Counted from the stretch's first letter, positions 6,684 through 13,971 are shown. The stretch is DNA of 18,423 nt from Clostridiales bacterium (GCA_014799485.1 JAAVHY010000053.1:1-18423); one strand, 5' to 3'. Translations and numbers: made by a program. Notes: generated by a model from the sequence alone, not told the origin.

Positions 6684-8468
6684 GTGAAGCAGGCCGAGAG
6701 AGACCACGAAAAGCTGGAGAATCAAAAGGAGGAGCTCGGGACAGCCGGTCCCGCCAAGGATGACCGCACCGGCAAGCCCGCCTCCTGGAGAAGCTATATC
6801 GAGCAGGCCGAGGCCGCGGAGAAGCAGGCGGAGCGGGAGGCCGCGAAGGCCCGGGCCGCGGAGATAAAGGCCGCGAAGAAGCGCTTCCAGCCCAAGGCGC
6901 TGGCCGAAAAGGCGCAGGCCCTGGCGGAGAACGCCAGGACGTTGACCCAACAGGGCAAGTCCGCGCTGGATGGGCTCAAGGATCAGCAGGGCCGGGGGCA
7001 GCTGAAGGAGAAGGCCGCCCAGGCCGGGAAGGCCGTGACGGAAGCCGCCGGGACGGCCTGGGAAAAGACCTGTGCCTTTACCGCCGAGGGCTGGGATAAA
7101 GCGGGCCGCGCCATGGCGAAGGTCCGGGGCGTGGTGGACCGCCACCCCATCTCCCCGCTGTTCTACGTGACGCTGCTGGTGATCTGCCTGGGCTACGGCA
7201 TCTTCCAGGGAAACTATATCCGGGCCTACGCCATGGAGGTCAACGGCCAGGAGGTGGCCGTGGTGGCCAGCGAGGACGAGAAGGACGCCATCGTCAGCAA
7301 CATCGAGTCCCGGGCCTCCGACATTCTGGGCGAGCAGTATGACTACAACGCGGAGGTCTCCCTGACCCCGGTGTACGTTACCCCCGATGAGCTGAGCGAC
7401 ACCGCCCAGGTGGAGGACGCGCTGTTCGAGGACGTGGGCGCCCTGATGACCGCTTACAGCCTGTGGGTGGACGGCCAGGAGCTGGGCCGCGCCGCGACCC
7501 AGGAGGAGCTGTACCGGCTGCTGGACGAGGTGGCCCAGCCCTATCTGACCGAGGACACCATCAGCTACGAGTTTGTGGAAACTGTGGAGGTTCGCCCTAT
7601 CGAGCTGCCCTCCAACACCCAGTTTGACACTGAGCCCGTCCGCGAGATCCTCCATCAGCTGGAGGTGGAAGAGGCGGTGTATGTGGTGAAGAAGGGAGAC
7701 ACCTTCAACGCCATCGCCTACTCCCTGGGGATGATGCCCAACGAGCTGTCCGTCCTCAACCCCGACGTGATCGTGAATAAACTGTGGGTCGATCAGGAGC
7801 TGGTGATCCAGCAGGCCGTGCCCTACCTGTCCGTAATGAACGTGACCGACGAGACCTATGAGGAGGCCATCCCCAGCCCGGTGGAGTATATCGAGACCGC
7901 CGACCTCTATGTGGGCGACACCAAGGTAAAGGAGCAGGGCGAGGACGGTCTGGCCCTGGTCAACGCCCACGTCACCTACGTCAACGGCGTGGAGGAGGAG
8001 CGGGAGATCGTCCAATCCACCACGCTGCAGGAGGCCACCACCACCTACACCTACACGGGCACCACCCCGCGGCCCAAGACCGCGTCCACCGGCCACTACA
8101 TCTGGCCGGTGCGGGGCAGGATCACTTCCAACTTCGGCCGGCGGAACGTGTCCGTAGGCAGCAGCAACCACTTGGGCATCGACATCGCCTGCGCTTACGG
8201 TACCGCCATCAAGGCAGCCGACGGCGGCACCGTGATCAAGGCGGGCTGGGAAGGGACCTACGGCAAGCTGGTGGCCATCCGGCATGACAACGGCACCGTC
8301 ACCTACTACGCCCACAACTCCTCCATCGTAGTGAGCGTGGGGGATAAGGTATACCAGGGACAGACCATCGCCCGGGCCGGCAGCACCGGACGCTCCACCG
8401 GCAACCACTGCCACTTTGAGGTGCGGATCAACGGCACCAGCGTCAACCCCCGGAACTATCTGCCCTAA
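6684..8468 (+). CDS. Membrane-anchored M23 metallopeptidase with LysM and G5 domains
   Basis: The product is a 594-residue envelope protein expected to cut peptidoglycan cross-bridges. The start is the GTG at 6684, 7 bases after AGGAGGG (6670-6676). Residues 1-~150 are a highly charged Ala/Lys/Glu-rich, probably coiled-coil segment that should be cytoplasmic. A membrane helix follows at ~155-180 (FYVTLLVICLGYGIFQG). The outer part has a region to ~330 of unclear family, a LysM domain at ~332-376 (VYVVKKGDTFNAIAYSLGM), a G5 domain at ~380-460 (LVNAHVTYVNGVEEEREIV) and the M23 domain from ~471. The expected zinc ligands are present: H496 and D500 in NHLGIDIA and H577 in HCHFEV, plus catalytic H544 in YYAHNSS. 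The protein is therefore predicted to be active. The long inside segment is unusual. A terminator follows the gene. Confidence 0.92.
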   Translation: MKQAERDHEKLENQKEELGTAGPAKDDRTGKPASWRSYIEQAEAAEKQAEREAAKARAAEIKAAKKRFQPKALAEKAQALAENARTLTQQGKSALDGLKDQQGRGQLKEKAAQAGKAVTEAAGTAWEKTCAFTAEGWDKAGRAMAKVRGVVDRHPISPLFYVTLLVICLGYGIFQGNYIRAYAMEVNGQEVAVVASEDEKDAIVSNIESRASDILGEQYDYNAEVSLTPVYVTPDELSDTAQVEDALFEDVGALMTAYSLWVDGQELGRAATQEELYRLLDEVAQPYLTEDTISYEFVETVEVRPIELPSNTQFDTEPVREILHQLEVEEAVYVVKKGDTFNAIAYSLGMMPNELSVLNPDVIVNKLWVDQELVIQQAVPYLSVMNVTDETYEEAIPSPVEYIETADLYVGDTKVKEQGEDGLALVNAHVTYVNGVEEEREIVQSTTLQEATTTYTYTGTTPRPKTASTGHYIWPVRGRITSNFGRRNVSVGSSNHLGIDIACAYGTAIKAADGGTVIKAGWEGTYGKLVAIRHDNGTVTYYAHNSSIVVSVGDKVYQGQTIARAGSTGRSTGNHCHFEVRINGTSVNPRNYLP

Positions 8469-8492
8469 AAAACCCCGCTGAGACAACTTTGG

Positions 8493-8529
8493 ATTTCACC
8501 CCCGGCTTTGACCGGGGGTGAAATTTTTT
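8493..8529 (+). terminator. Rho-independent terminator after the M23 peptidase gene
   Basis: A perfect 13-bp stem (8493-8505 with 8512-8524, loop ctttga) runs into a run of six T residues (8524-8529). It starts 24 bases after the stop codon. Confidence 0.92.
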
Positions 8530-8560
8530 GCACCAAATCAAACAAGATTCAAAAAAGAGC

Positions 8561-8589
8561 TTGACAAAATCGAACAGATATATTATCAT
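8561..8589 (+). promoter_or_regulatory. Promoter of the small tail-anchored protein gene
   Basis: A perfect -35 TTGACA (8561-8566), a 17-base spacer and a -10 TATCAT (8584-8589) form a strong promoter in AT-rich DNA. The start would be near 8596, giving an unusually long leader of about 110 bases. Confidence 0.85.
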
Positions 8590-8596
8590 GATGGAA

Positions 8597-8706
8597 AATA
8601 AAACATATGGTCGAAAAACGGCCGGGGCAACGCCGGATAAGTGCCGGTTTATGGGACCGAATCGATGGTATGCTGTGACCATCCCGATACAAGGAGGCTT
8701 TGAGCC
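8597..8706 (+). other. Long leader with predicted hairpins, function unknown
   Basis: The predicted 110-base leader can form a GGTCG/CGGCC hairpin with an A5 loop (8609-8623). It can also form a GATGGT/ACCATC hairpin with an 8-base loop (8664-8683), extended by ATC/GAT across a two-base bulge, ending near the SD (8691-8697). The stretch between has three CCGG copies. I could not match it to any riboswitch class that I know. Confidence 0.35.
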
Positions 8707-9063
8707 ATGAAAAACGCTTACTATACCTTCGTCACCTGGAGCGAGGATGGGGTGGCCGCCGGGTTTGGGGACGGCCTGGACAGCGGCAGGCGGGCCGCCA
8801 TCGTCCGTCAGCCTGTGCAAAAGGCCCGGGAGCCGGACGGGGACAAGGTCATCGACCTGGCCGCCTGGCGGCCGGCCGGCCAGGAGCTGTGGGACGAGCG
8901 GCCGGAGTTTGAGCCGGAGTACAGCCTGGAGGAGACGGCGGAGGAGCCGCCGGCCCGCCGGGCCCGCAGGAACCGCCGCGCCTATCTTGACCCCGAGCTG
9001 CTGGCCACCCTGAGCGTGATCGGGGTGCTGGCGGCGCTGATGGTGCGGATACTGGTGTTCTGA
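8707..9063 (+). CDS. Small tail-anchored membrane protein of unknown function
   Basis: The product is 118 residues. The ATG at 8707 follows AAGGAGG (8691-8697) by 9 bases, a strong start. The N-terminal half (MKNAYYTFVTWSEDGVAAGF...) is soluble. A central acidic, glutamate- and proline-rich stretch (~70-86) is followed by an arginine-rich patch (PARRARRNRR) and a single hydrophobic helix at the very C-terminus (LLATLSVIGVLAALMVRILV). This is the layout of a tail-anchored protein with its N-terminus in the cytoplasm. I do not recognise the family. It has its own strong promoter, a long leader and a terminator, so it is a separately regulated single gene. Confidence 0.8.
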   Translation: MKNAYYTFVTWSEDGVAAGFGDGLDSGRRAAIVRQPVQKAREPDGDKVIDLAAWRPAGQELWDERPEFEPEYSLEETAEEPPARRARRNRRAYLDPELLATLSVIGVLAALMVRILVF

Positions 9064-9078
9064 GTGAAGAGGAAAGCG

Positions 9079-9115
9079 AAAAAGGCCGCCCCGGCTGTGC
9101 CGGGGCGGCCTTTTT
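9079..9115. terminator. Bidirectional terminator between convergent genes
   Basis: A perfect 17-bp inverted repeat (9079-9095 with 9099-9115, loop tgt) begins with five A residues and ends with five T residues. It can therefore terminate both the plus-strand small gene and the minus-strand mutS unit. Confidence 0.93.
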
Positions 9116-9140
9116 CCGTTCCGCGGCAGGCGGACGCCCG

Positions 9141-11765
9141 TCACAGCCGGCTTTTCAAGTTGTAGAGCAGGTTCATGGCCTCGATGGGGGTGAGGGTCTC
9201 CACGGCGGTCTTGCGCAGGGCGGCCAGCACCTCCGCCCCCGCCATGTCCCCCAAAGACACCTGGGCCTCGTCCCCCGGCCCACGGGGCGCGGGGGAGGGG
9301 GCGGCGTGGGCCTCCAGCTCCGCCAGGATCTCCCGGGCCCGGTCCACCACCCGGCCGGGGACCCCGGCCAGCTTGGCCACCTCCACGCCGTAGCTCTGGT
9401 CGGCCCCGCCGGGGACGATCTTGCGCAGGAAGACGATGCCGTCCCCCCGCTTTTTGGCGGCGATGTGGTAGTTCTTCACCCCTTCGATGGACTGCTCCAC
9501 CTCGGTGAGCTCGTGGTAGTGGGTGGCGAACAGGGTCTTGGCCCCCAGCCGCTTCTTGTCCGCGCAGTATTCCAGCACCGCCCGGGCGATGGACATACCG
9601 TCGTAGGTGGAGGTGCCCCGGCCGATCTCGTCCAGCACCAGCAGGGAGCGGGAGGTGGCGTTTTTCAGCATATTCGCCACCTCGGTCATCTCCACCATGA
9701 AGGTGGATTGGCCCGCGGACAGGTCGTCTGACGCGCCGATGCGGGTGAATACCCGGTCCACCACCCCGATCCGGGCGGAGCGGGCGGGGACGAAACTGCC
9801 CATCTGGGCCATGAGCACGATGAGAGCCACCTGGCGCATATAGGTGGACTTGCCCGCCATGTTGGGCCCAGTGATGATGGACAGGCGGTGGTCCCCGCCG
9901 TCCATATAGGCATCGTTGGGGACGAAAAGGGAGTCTTTGAGCATCCGCTCCACCACCGGGTGGCGGCCCTCCCGTATGTCGATGACGCCGCTGTCGTCCA
10001 CCTCGGGGCGGCAGTAGTTGTTCTGCACCGCCGCGGCGGCGAATGAGGCCAGCACATCCAGCCGGCCCACCTGGCCGGCGGCCCCCTGCACCTGGCGCAC
10101 CTGCTGGGAGGCCGCGTCCCGCAGCTTGCAGAACAGCTGGTATTCCAGCGCCGTCACCCGGGTCTGGGCGGACAGGATCTCGTGTTCCAGGTCTTTCAGC
10201 TCCTGGGTGATGAACCGCTCGCAGTTCACCAGGGTCTGCTTGCGGATGTAATCGTCGGGCACCATGCTGTAATAGCTTTTGGACACCTCGATGTAGTAGC
10301 CGAACACTTTGTTGTAGCGCACCTTCAGGCTTTTGATGCCGGTGCGCTCCTTTTCCCGGCCCTCCAGCGCGGCCACCATGTCCGCCCCGTGGTCCAGGAT
10401 ATCCCGGAGGTGGTCCACCTCCCCGTCATAGCCGGAGCGGATGAACCCCCCCTCCCGGATGGTGAAGGGCAGGCGGTTTTGCTCATCGTCGTCCCGGATG
10501 GCGGCGTGGAGCTGCCGCTCCAGCCCGTCCAGCCCGTCCAGCCCCCGTGTCAGCGGGGCCAGGGCGCGGCCTGCCACGGCCTGGGCCTGGGCCATCAGTT
10601 GGGGCAGCACCGCCAGCCCGTCAGCCAGGGCCAGCATATCCCGGGCGTTGGCGCTGCCGTACACCACCTTGCCGATGAGCCGCTCCAGGTCGGGCACCCG
10701 GCGCAGGGTGAGGGCGAGCTCCTCCCGGGCCACCGCGTCCCCCGCCAGGGCGGCCACCGCGTCCTGCCGCTTGGCAATGGCGGCGGGGGAGCGCAGGGGC
10801 TGCTCCAGCCAGGCGCGGATGAGCCGGTGGCCCATGGGGGTCCTGGTCTTGTCCAGCACCCACAGCAGGGAACCCCGCTTCTCCTTGCCCCGGATGGTCT
10901 CGGTGAGCTCCAGGGTGCGCCGGGCGGTGAGATCCAGCTCCATATAGGCCCGGTCCAGCGATTCCTCCAGGACCAGGGGGCCCAGGTGGCGCAGGTCGGT
11001 CTTTTGGGTCTCCGCCAGATAGGCCGCCAGCGCCCCCGCCGCCTGGAGGCACAGCCGGGGGCCGTCCTCCTCCGGGAAGGGCTCGTCCGCGCCCCGAAGG
11101 CCGCAGGAGGCCAGCGCCTCCCCCGCCAGGGCGGGACGGAAGCGGGCCTCGGCGGCAGGCTGGCACAGGCAGCCCAGCCGGTCCTTCAAGAATTCCGTCA
11201 ATTGGCTGTCGGACGCGGCGGCGTCGGACAAAATGGCCTCGCTGGGGGGGCATGCCGCCAGGGCGTTGAGGAGATGGGGGAGGAAGTCCTTCCCACGGAA
11301 GGGGGCGGCGGTGAACTGCCCCGTGGACAGGTCGCACCGGGCCAGGGCGGCCCCGGCGCTGTCCTCATAGACGGCGCAGATGAAGTTGTTGCGGCCCTCG
11401 TCCAGCATTTCGTCCGCCATGGCGGTGCCGGGGGTGACGATGCGGATCACGTCCCGGTCCACCAGGCCCTTGGCCAGCGCCGGGTCCTCCATCTGCTCGC
11501 AGATGGCCACTTTATACCCCCGCTTGATGAGCCGGGCGATGTAGCTCTGGGCGGAGTGGTAGGGCACGCCGCACATGGGGGTGCGCTCCTCCTCGGGCTT
11601 GCCCCGGTCCCGGGTGGTGAGGGTGAGGCCCAGCTCCTCCGCCCCCAGCTTGGCGTCGTCGTGGAACATCTCATAGAAGTCGCCCAGCCGGAAGAACAGC
11701 AGGCAGTCGGGATGGGCCTGCTTTACCTTCCAGTACTGCTTCATCATGGGGGTCAGTTCCGCCAT
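9141..11765 (-). CDS. mutS: DNA mismatch repair protein MutS
   Basis: The product is an 874-residue full-length MutS, the dimeric sensor that binds mispaired bases and recruits MutL. I chose the ATG at 11765 (minus), giving MAELTPMMKQYWKVK, which aligns with known MutS starts; its SD is weak. The mismatch-wedging motif lies in FRLGDFYEMF near residue 35. The ATPase domain has Walker A GPNMAGKSTYMRQ (about residue 630), Walker B LLVLDEIGRGTS and the THYHEL motif. A helix-turn-helix dimerisation tail closes the protein (TLTPIEAMNLLYNLKSRL). mutL is not next to it: mutS is the last gene of its unit and faces a terminator. It begins 55 bases after mreC; that gap contains a 7-bp hairpin (11798-11814) without a T run, so co-transcription with mreC is likely. 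Confidence 0.97.
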   Translation of the reverse strand: MAELTPMMKQYWKVKQAHPDCLLFFRLGDFYEMFHDDAKLGAEELGLTLTTRDRGKPEEERTPMCGVPYHSAQSYIARLIKRGYKVAICEQMEDPALAKGLVDRDVIRIVTPGTAMADEMLDEGRNNFICAVYEDSAGAALARCDLSTGQFTAAPFRGKDFLPHLLNALAACPPSEAILSDAAASDSQLTEFLKDRLGCLCQPAAEARFRPALAGEALASCGLRGADEPFPEEDGPRLCLQAAGALAAYLAETQKTDLRHLGPLVLEESLDRAYMELDLTARRTLELTETIRGKEKRGSLLWVLDKTRTPMGHRLIRAWLEQPLRSPAAIAKRQDAVAALAGDAVAREELALTLRRVPDLERLIGKVVYGSANARDMLALADGLAVLPQLMAQAQAVAGRALAPLTRGLDGLDGLERQLHAAIRDDDEQNRLPFTIREGGFIRSGYDGEVDHLRDILDHGADMVAALEGREKERTGIKSLKVRYNKVFGYYIEVSKSYYSMVPDDYIRKQTLVNCERFITQELKDLEHEILSAQTRVTALEYQLFCKLRDAASQQVRQVQGAAGQVGRLDVLASFAAAAVQNNYCRPEVDDSGVIDIREGRHPVVERMLKDSLFVPNDAYMDGGDHRLSIITGPNMAGKSTYMRQVALIVLMAQMGSFVPARSARIGVVDRVFTRIGASDDLSAGQSTFMVEMTEVANMLKNATSRSLLVLDEIGRGTSTYDGMSIARAVLEYCADKKRLGAKTLFATHYHELTEVEQSIEGVKNYHIAAKKRGDGIVFLRKIVPGGADQSYGVEVAKLAGVPGRVVDRAREILAELEAHAAPSPAPRGPGDEAQVSLGDMAGAEVLAALRKTAVETLTPIEAMNLLYNLKSRL

Positions 11766-11820
11766 AGCCCTGCACACTCTCTTTCTTTATAACTGAAGCG
11801 GGGTAATACCCCGCCCCAGG

Positions 11821-12645
11821 TCAATAATCAATGATAACATACACATACTGCGTCCCGCCGATGTCCGCCGCGGGCTGTACCTGGGCGTAGCGGCTCACGC
11901 CGTCCTCTTCTACATAGAGCGTCCGCACCGAGCCCACCACCAACCCCGGGGGATACACCCCGCCCAGGCCGGAGGTGGTCACCTGGTCGCCGGTGACCAG
12001 CTTGGCCTCTTCCGGCAGGAAGGACAGCCGCAGCAGGCCCTCCAGCATGAGGGTGAAGTCGCCCTCCAAAATGGCGTCCTCATCGGTGCGGGCGATGCGG
12101 CCCCCCAGCTTCAGGTCGGGGTCCAGGATGGTGGTGACCACGGAGGAGTTCAGATCCGCCTCGGTGACCACGCCGATGAGGTAGCCGTACTGGTCGATGA
12201 CGCAGTCGTTCACCTCAACGCCGCCTAAAGTGCCCTGGTTGATGGTCAGGTCGGAGGACCAGTTGGAGGAGGAGCGCCGGACCACCTGGGCGCTTTGGTA
12301 TTGGAGCTCCGGCCGGGCCTGGGAAAGACCGAGCAGGTCCTTGAGCCGTTCGTTCTCCCGCACCGCGTCCTGTCCGGCGATGGCGTCCCGCTCCAGCTCC
12401 GCCACCCGCTGACGCAGGGTCTCGTTCACCGCCGCCAGCTCCTCATAGCGGAAGGCCCGGTCATATTGATCCTGGGTCCAGCCGGCAACGGCGCTGGACG
12501 CCGCCCGGAAGGGGGTGGCCAGTCCCTCCATGGCGGCGGACAGGAGGTCGAAGCCCAGAATCTGCGCCCCCAGGGCCAGCACCGCCGCCAGCAGTACGGC
12601 GGCGATGAGCAGCAGCCCGCCGTTGTTTCGGAAAAATTGCTTCAT
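11821..12645 (-). CDS. mreC: Rod shape-determining protein MreC
   Basis: The product is a 274-residue bitopic membrane protein of the elongasome that links cytoplasmic MreB to the cell-wall synthesis enzymes. The start is the ATG at 12645 (minus), 10 bases after AGGAG. A short cytoplasmic tail (MKQFFRNNGG) leads into one membrane helix (~11-30, LLLIAAVLLAAVLALGAQ). Next come a coiled-coil (about 60-100, ELAAVNETLRQRVAELERD) and the beta-rich MreC domain with QVVRRSSSNWSSDLTINQGT and VTTSGLGGVYPPGLVVG. mreB and mreD, its usual neighbours, are absent: a maf-type gene lies upstream and mutS downstream. The gap to the upstream gene (12646-12770) is filled mainly by an inverted-repeat element. Confidence 0.95.
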   Translation of the reverse strand: MKQFFRNNGGLLLIAAVLLAAVLALGAQILGFDLLSAAMEGLATPFRAASSAVAGWTQDQYDRAFRYEELAAVNETLRQRVAELERDAIAGQDAVRENERLKDLLGLSQARPELQYQSAQVVRRSSSNWSSDLTINQGTLGGVEVNDCVIDQYGYLIGVVTEADLNSSVVTTILDPDLKLGGRIARTDEDAILEGDFTLMLEGLLRLSFLPEEAKLVTGDQVTTSGLGGVYPPGLVVGSVRTLYVEEDGVSRYAQVQPAADIGGTQYVYVIIDY

Positions 12646-12693
12646 AAGAAATATGCTCCTGTAAATGTTGTCACGCTGCACGCCCTCCGCAAC

Positions 12694-12779
12694 GGCGGCT
12701 AAGCCACTGCGACTGCGCGCGCCGTTTGCCGGCCTTGCAGGCCGCCAAGCCGTCCACTCCGCTTCGTATCTTAGCCGCC
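12694..12779. repeat. 86-bp inverted-repeat element in the maf-mreC gap
   Basis: Perfect 10-base terminal inverted repeats, GGCGGCTAAG (12694-12703) and CTTAGCCGCC (12770-12779), bound a GC-rich stretch. It can fold further around an internal hairpin (GGCCT/AGGCC, about 12731-12743, extendable with one mismatch). The right arm contains the stop codon of the XRE-Maf gene. No T run follows on either strand, so it is not a standard terminator. It may be a small dispersed palindromic repeat or an mRNA processing element; copy number cannot be judged from this window. Confidence 0.55.
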
Positions 12780-13595
12780 TGCTCCCGGGTGTTCCGCGCT
12801 TCCTCCCAGTAGATCTATGCCGAATTCCTTCAGGATGCGGCCCAGCCGGAACACCGGCAGGCCCATCACGTTGCAGTAGTCCCCCCGGATGCCGGACACC
12901 AGCAGGGCGCCGACGCCCTGGATGCCGTAGGACCCGGCCTTGTCCATGGGCTCACCGGTGGCGATGTAGCCCCGGATCTCATCCGGCCCGATATCCCGGA
13001 AGGTGACGGCGGTCTCCTCGTGCCGGGTGACCGCTTCCTCCCCCCGGAGGACTGTCACGCCGGTGTACACATGGTGCTCCCGGCCGGACAGGGCGGACAG
13101 CATGGCGAAGGCGTCCGCCTCGTCGCGGGGCTTGCCCAGCACCTTGCCGTCCAGGGCCACCACCGTGTCGGCGGCGATGATGAGATCGCCCGGCCCCGCC
13201 TTTTTCGCTGCCGCCCGGGCTTTGCGCAGGGACAGCTGTTCCACGGTCTCAGCGGGGGACAGGCCGGCTTCCACCGACTCGTCCACGTTGGGGGCGGAAA
13301 TCTTGAAATCCTCGATGCCCACCTGCCTCAGTAATTCCTTCCGGCGGGGGGACTTGGAGGCGAGGATGATTTCCGGCGTTTTCTCCGGCATCGGCTCACT
13401 CACGCCCAGCAGGTAATCGGTGGAAACGTGGTAGAGCTGGGCTATGGCGGCAATTGTGGAAGCGCCCGGTTCCCGCTGAGCATATTCATAGCGGCAGTAG
13501 GTGGGCACTGAAATATTTAATTTCTGTGCCGCCAATTCTTGCGTAAATCCAGCGGCTTTACGCAGTTCCCGCATACGGGTCGCTAAAGAATCCAT
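12771..13595 (-). CDS. maf: XRE-type helix-turn-helix / Maf nucleotide pyrophosphatase fusion
   Basis: The product is one 274-residue protein of two parts. Residues 1-~65 are an XRE (Cro/C1-type) DNA-binding domain (RMRELRKAAGFTQELAAQKL ... YHVSTDYLLG). Residues ~75-262 are a complete Maf domain, a house-cleaning pyrophosphatase acting on nucleoside triphosphates such as dTTP or UTP. Maf motifs are all present: ILASKSPRRKELL (S80, R84, R85), NVDES, IIAADTVV, GKPRDEADAFAMLSALSGRE, YIATGEPMDKAGSYGIQG and GDYCNVMGLPV. The start is the ATG at 13595 (minus), 5 bases after AAGGAG. An internal ATG at 13391 could start a stand-alone Maf but has no SD. The XRE-coding end is clearly lower in GC than the Maf part, suggesting that the regulator half came from elsewhere. 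Confidence 0.9.
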   Translation of the reverse strand: MDSLATRMRELRKAAGFTQELAAQKLNISVPTYCRYEYAQREPGASTIAAIAQLYHVSTDYLLGVSEPMPEKTPEIILASKSPRRKELLRQVGIEDFKISAPNVDESVEAGLSPAETVEQLSLRKARAAAKKAGPGDLIIAADTVVALDGKVLGKPRDEADAFAMLSALSGREHHVYTGVTVLRGEEAVTRHEETAVTFRDIGPDEIRGYIATGEPMDKAGSYGIQGVGALLVSGIRGDYCNVMGLPVFRLGRILKEFGIDLLGGSAEHPGAGG

Positions 13596-13604
13596 AAATA
13601 CTCC

Positions 13605-13643
13605 TTGACATATCTGATTGGATAGACTAAAATAAATCTATCC
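13605..13643 (+). promoter_or_regulatory. Promoter with palindromic operator over the -10 box
   Basis: The -35 is TTGACA (13605-13610) and the -10 is TAAAAT (13628-13633), with 17-base spacing. A palindrome, GGATAGA (13620-13626) and TCTATCC (13637-13643), straddles the -10 box. A further partial half-site, ATATC, overlaps the -35 end (about 13610-13614). The location between a divergent XRE-domain gene and its neighbour is typical for the operator of such a regulator. The SD of the minus-strand fusion gene (13601-13606) overlaps this -35. Confidence 0.75.
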
Positions 13644-13659
13644 GAAAGGAGGAAATCCA

Positions 13660-13971
13660 ATGACAGAACTGATAAATAAGCTATATTATATGGTGGAGGA
13701 TTGGGTGGGTCAATCTGATTTACAGGCCGAGGAAGTAAAAAATTTAGAAGCCCAACAGGAAGCCTTGCAGGAAAAAATCATCCTCCGTCTGGGTGAGGAT
13801 GGCCGGGATATGATGGAGGCCCTGTCCAACCTCAATTTGGAACTGGAAACCATCCACGACCAGGCGCTGTTCCGGGCGGCCATGGGGCTGGGAACCCAAA
13901 TCGCACAGCCCAGGCGCGGGACGTGGGCCGCAGGGGTGGCGGTGACCAAACCACGGGCGGCAGCAAAATAG
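13660..13971 (+). CDS. Small DUF6809-like protein
   Basis: The product is 103 residues and soluble. The ATG at 13660 follows AAAGGAGG (13645-13652) by 7 bases. The N-terminus (LINKLYYMVEDWVG), a central helical, probably coiled-coil segment (~22-70, acidic and glutamine-rich) and a final ALFRAAMGLGTQIA recall the DUF6809 proteins common in Clostridial genomes and mobile elements. That assignment is from memory and tentative. The last ~20 residues (RRGTWAAGVAVTKPRAAAK) are basic and low in complexity. The gene is divergent from the XRE-Maf fusion and has an operator-like palindrome over its -10 box, so it is probably controlled by that XRE domain. Function unknown. No T-run terminator follows. 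Confidence 0.7.
   Translation: MTELINKLYYMVEDWVGQSDLQAEEVKNLEAQQEALQEKIILRLGEDGRDMMEALSNLNLELETIHDQALFRAAMGLGTQIAQPRRGTWAAGVAVTKPRAAAK

Noticed and set aside
8609..8683. Known riboswitch (c-di-GMP, SAM, fluoride or cobalamin) in the leader of the tail-anchored gene
   Set aside because: None of the conserved core sequences of these classes is present in order; only generic hairpins are seen.
8591..8710. A 39-codon frame (MENKTYGRK...) whose stop overlaps the start of the 118-residue gene, as in a leader peptide
   Set aside because: There is no SD ahead of its start, and the predicted transcription start (~8596) lies after its ATG. The overlap is probably chance.
10182..11792. Very long plus-strand open frame opposite mutS (others are opposite the permease, M23 and U32 genes)
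   Set aside because: These are GC-rich antisense shadows. They are rich in Gly, Gln, His and Pro, lack domains and SD sites, and oppose genes with clear motifs.
11798..11814. Hairpin between mreC and mutS as a terminator
   Set aside because: The stem is only 7 bp and no T run follows on the minus strand, so it is unlikely to stop transcription.
13389..13391. Internal ATG as the true start of a stand-alone Maf protein
   Set aside because: No SD precedes it, and the XRE frame runs into Maf without a stop. The fusion reading is simpler, though a minor internal start is possible.
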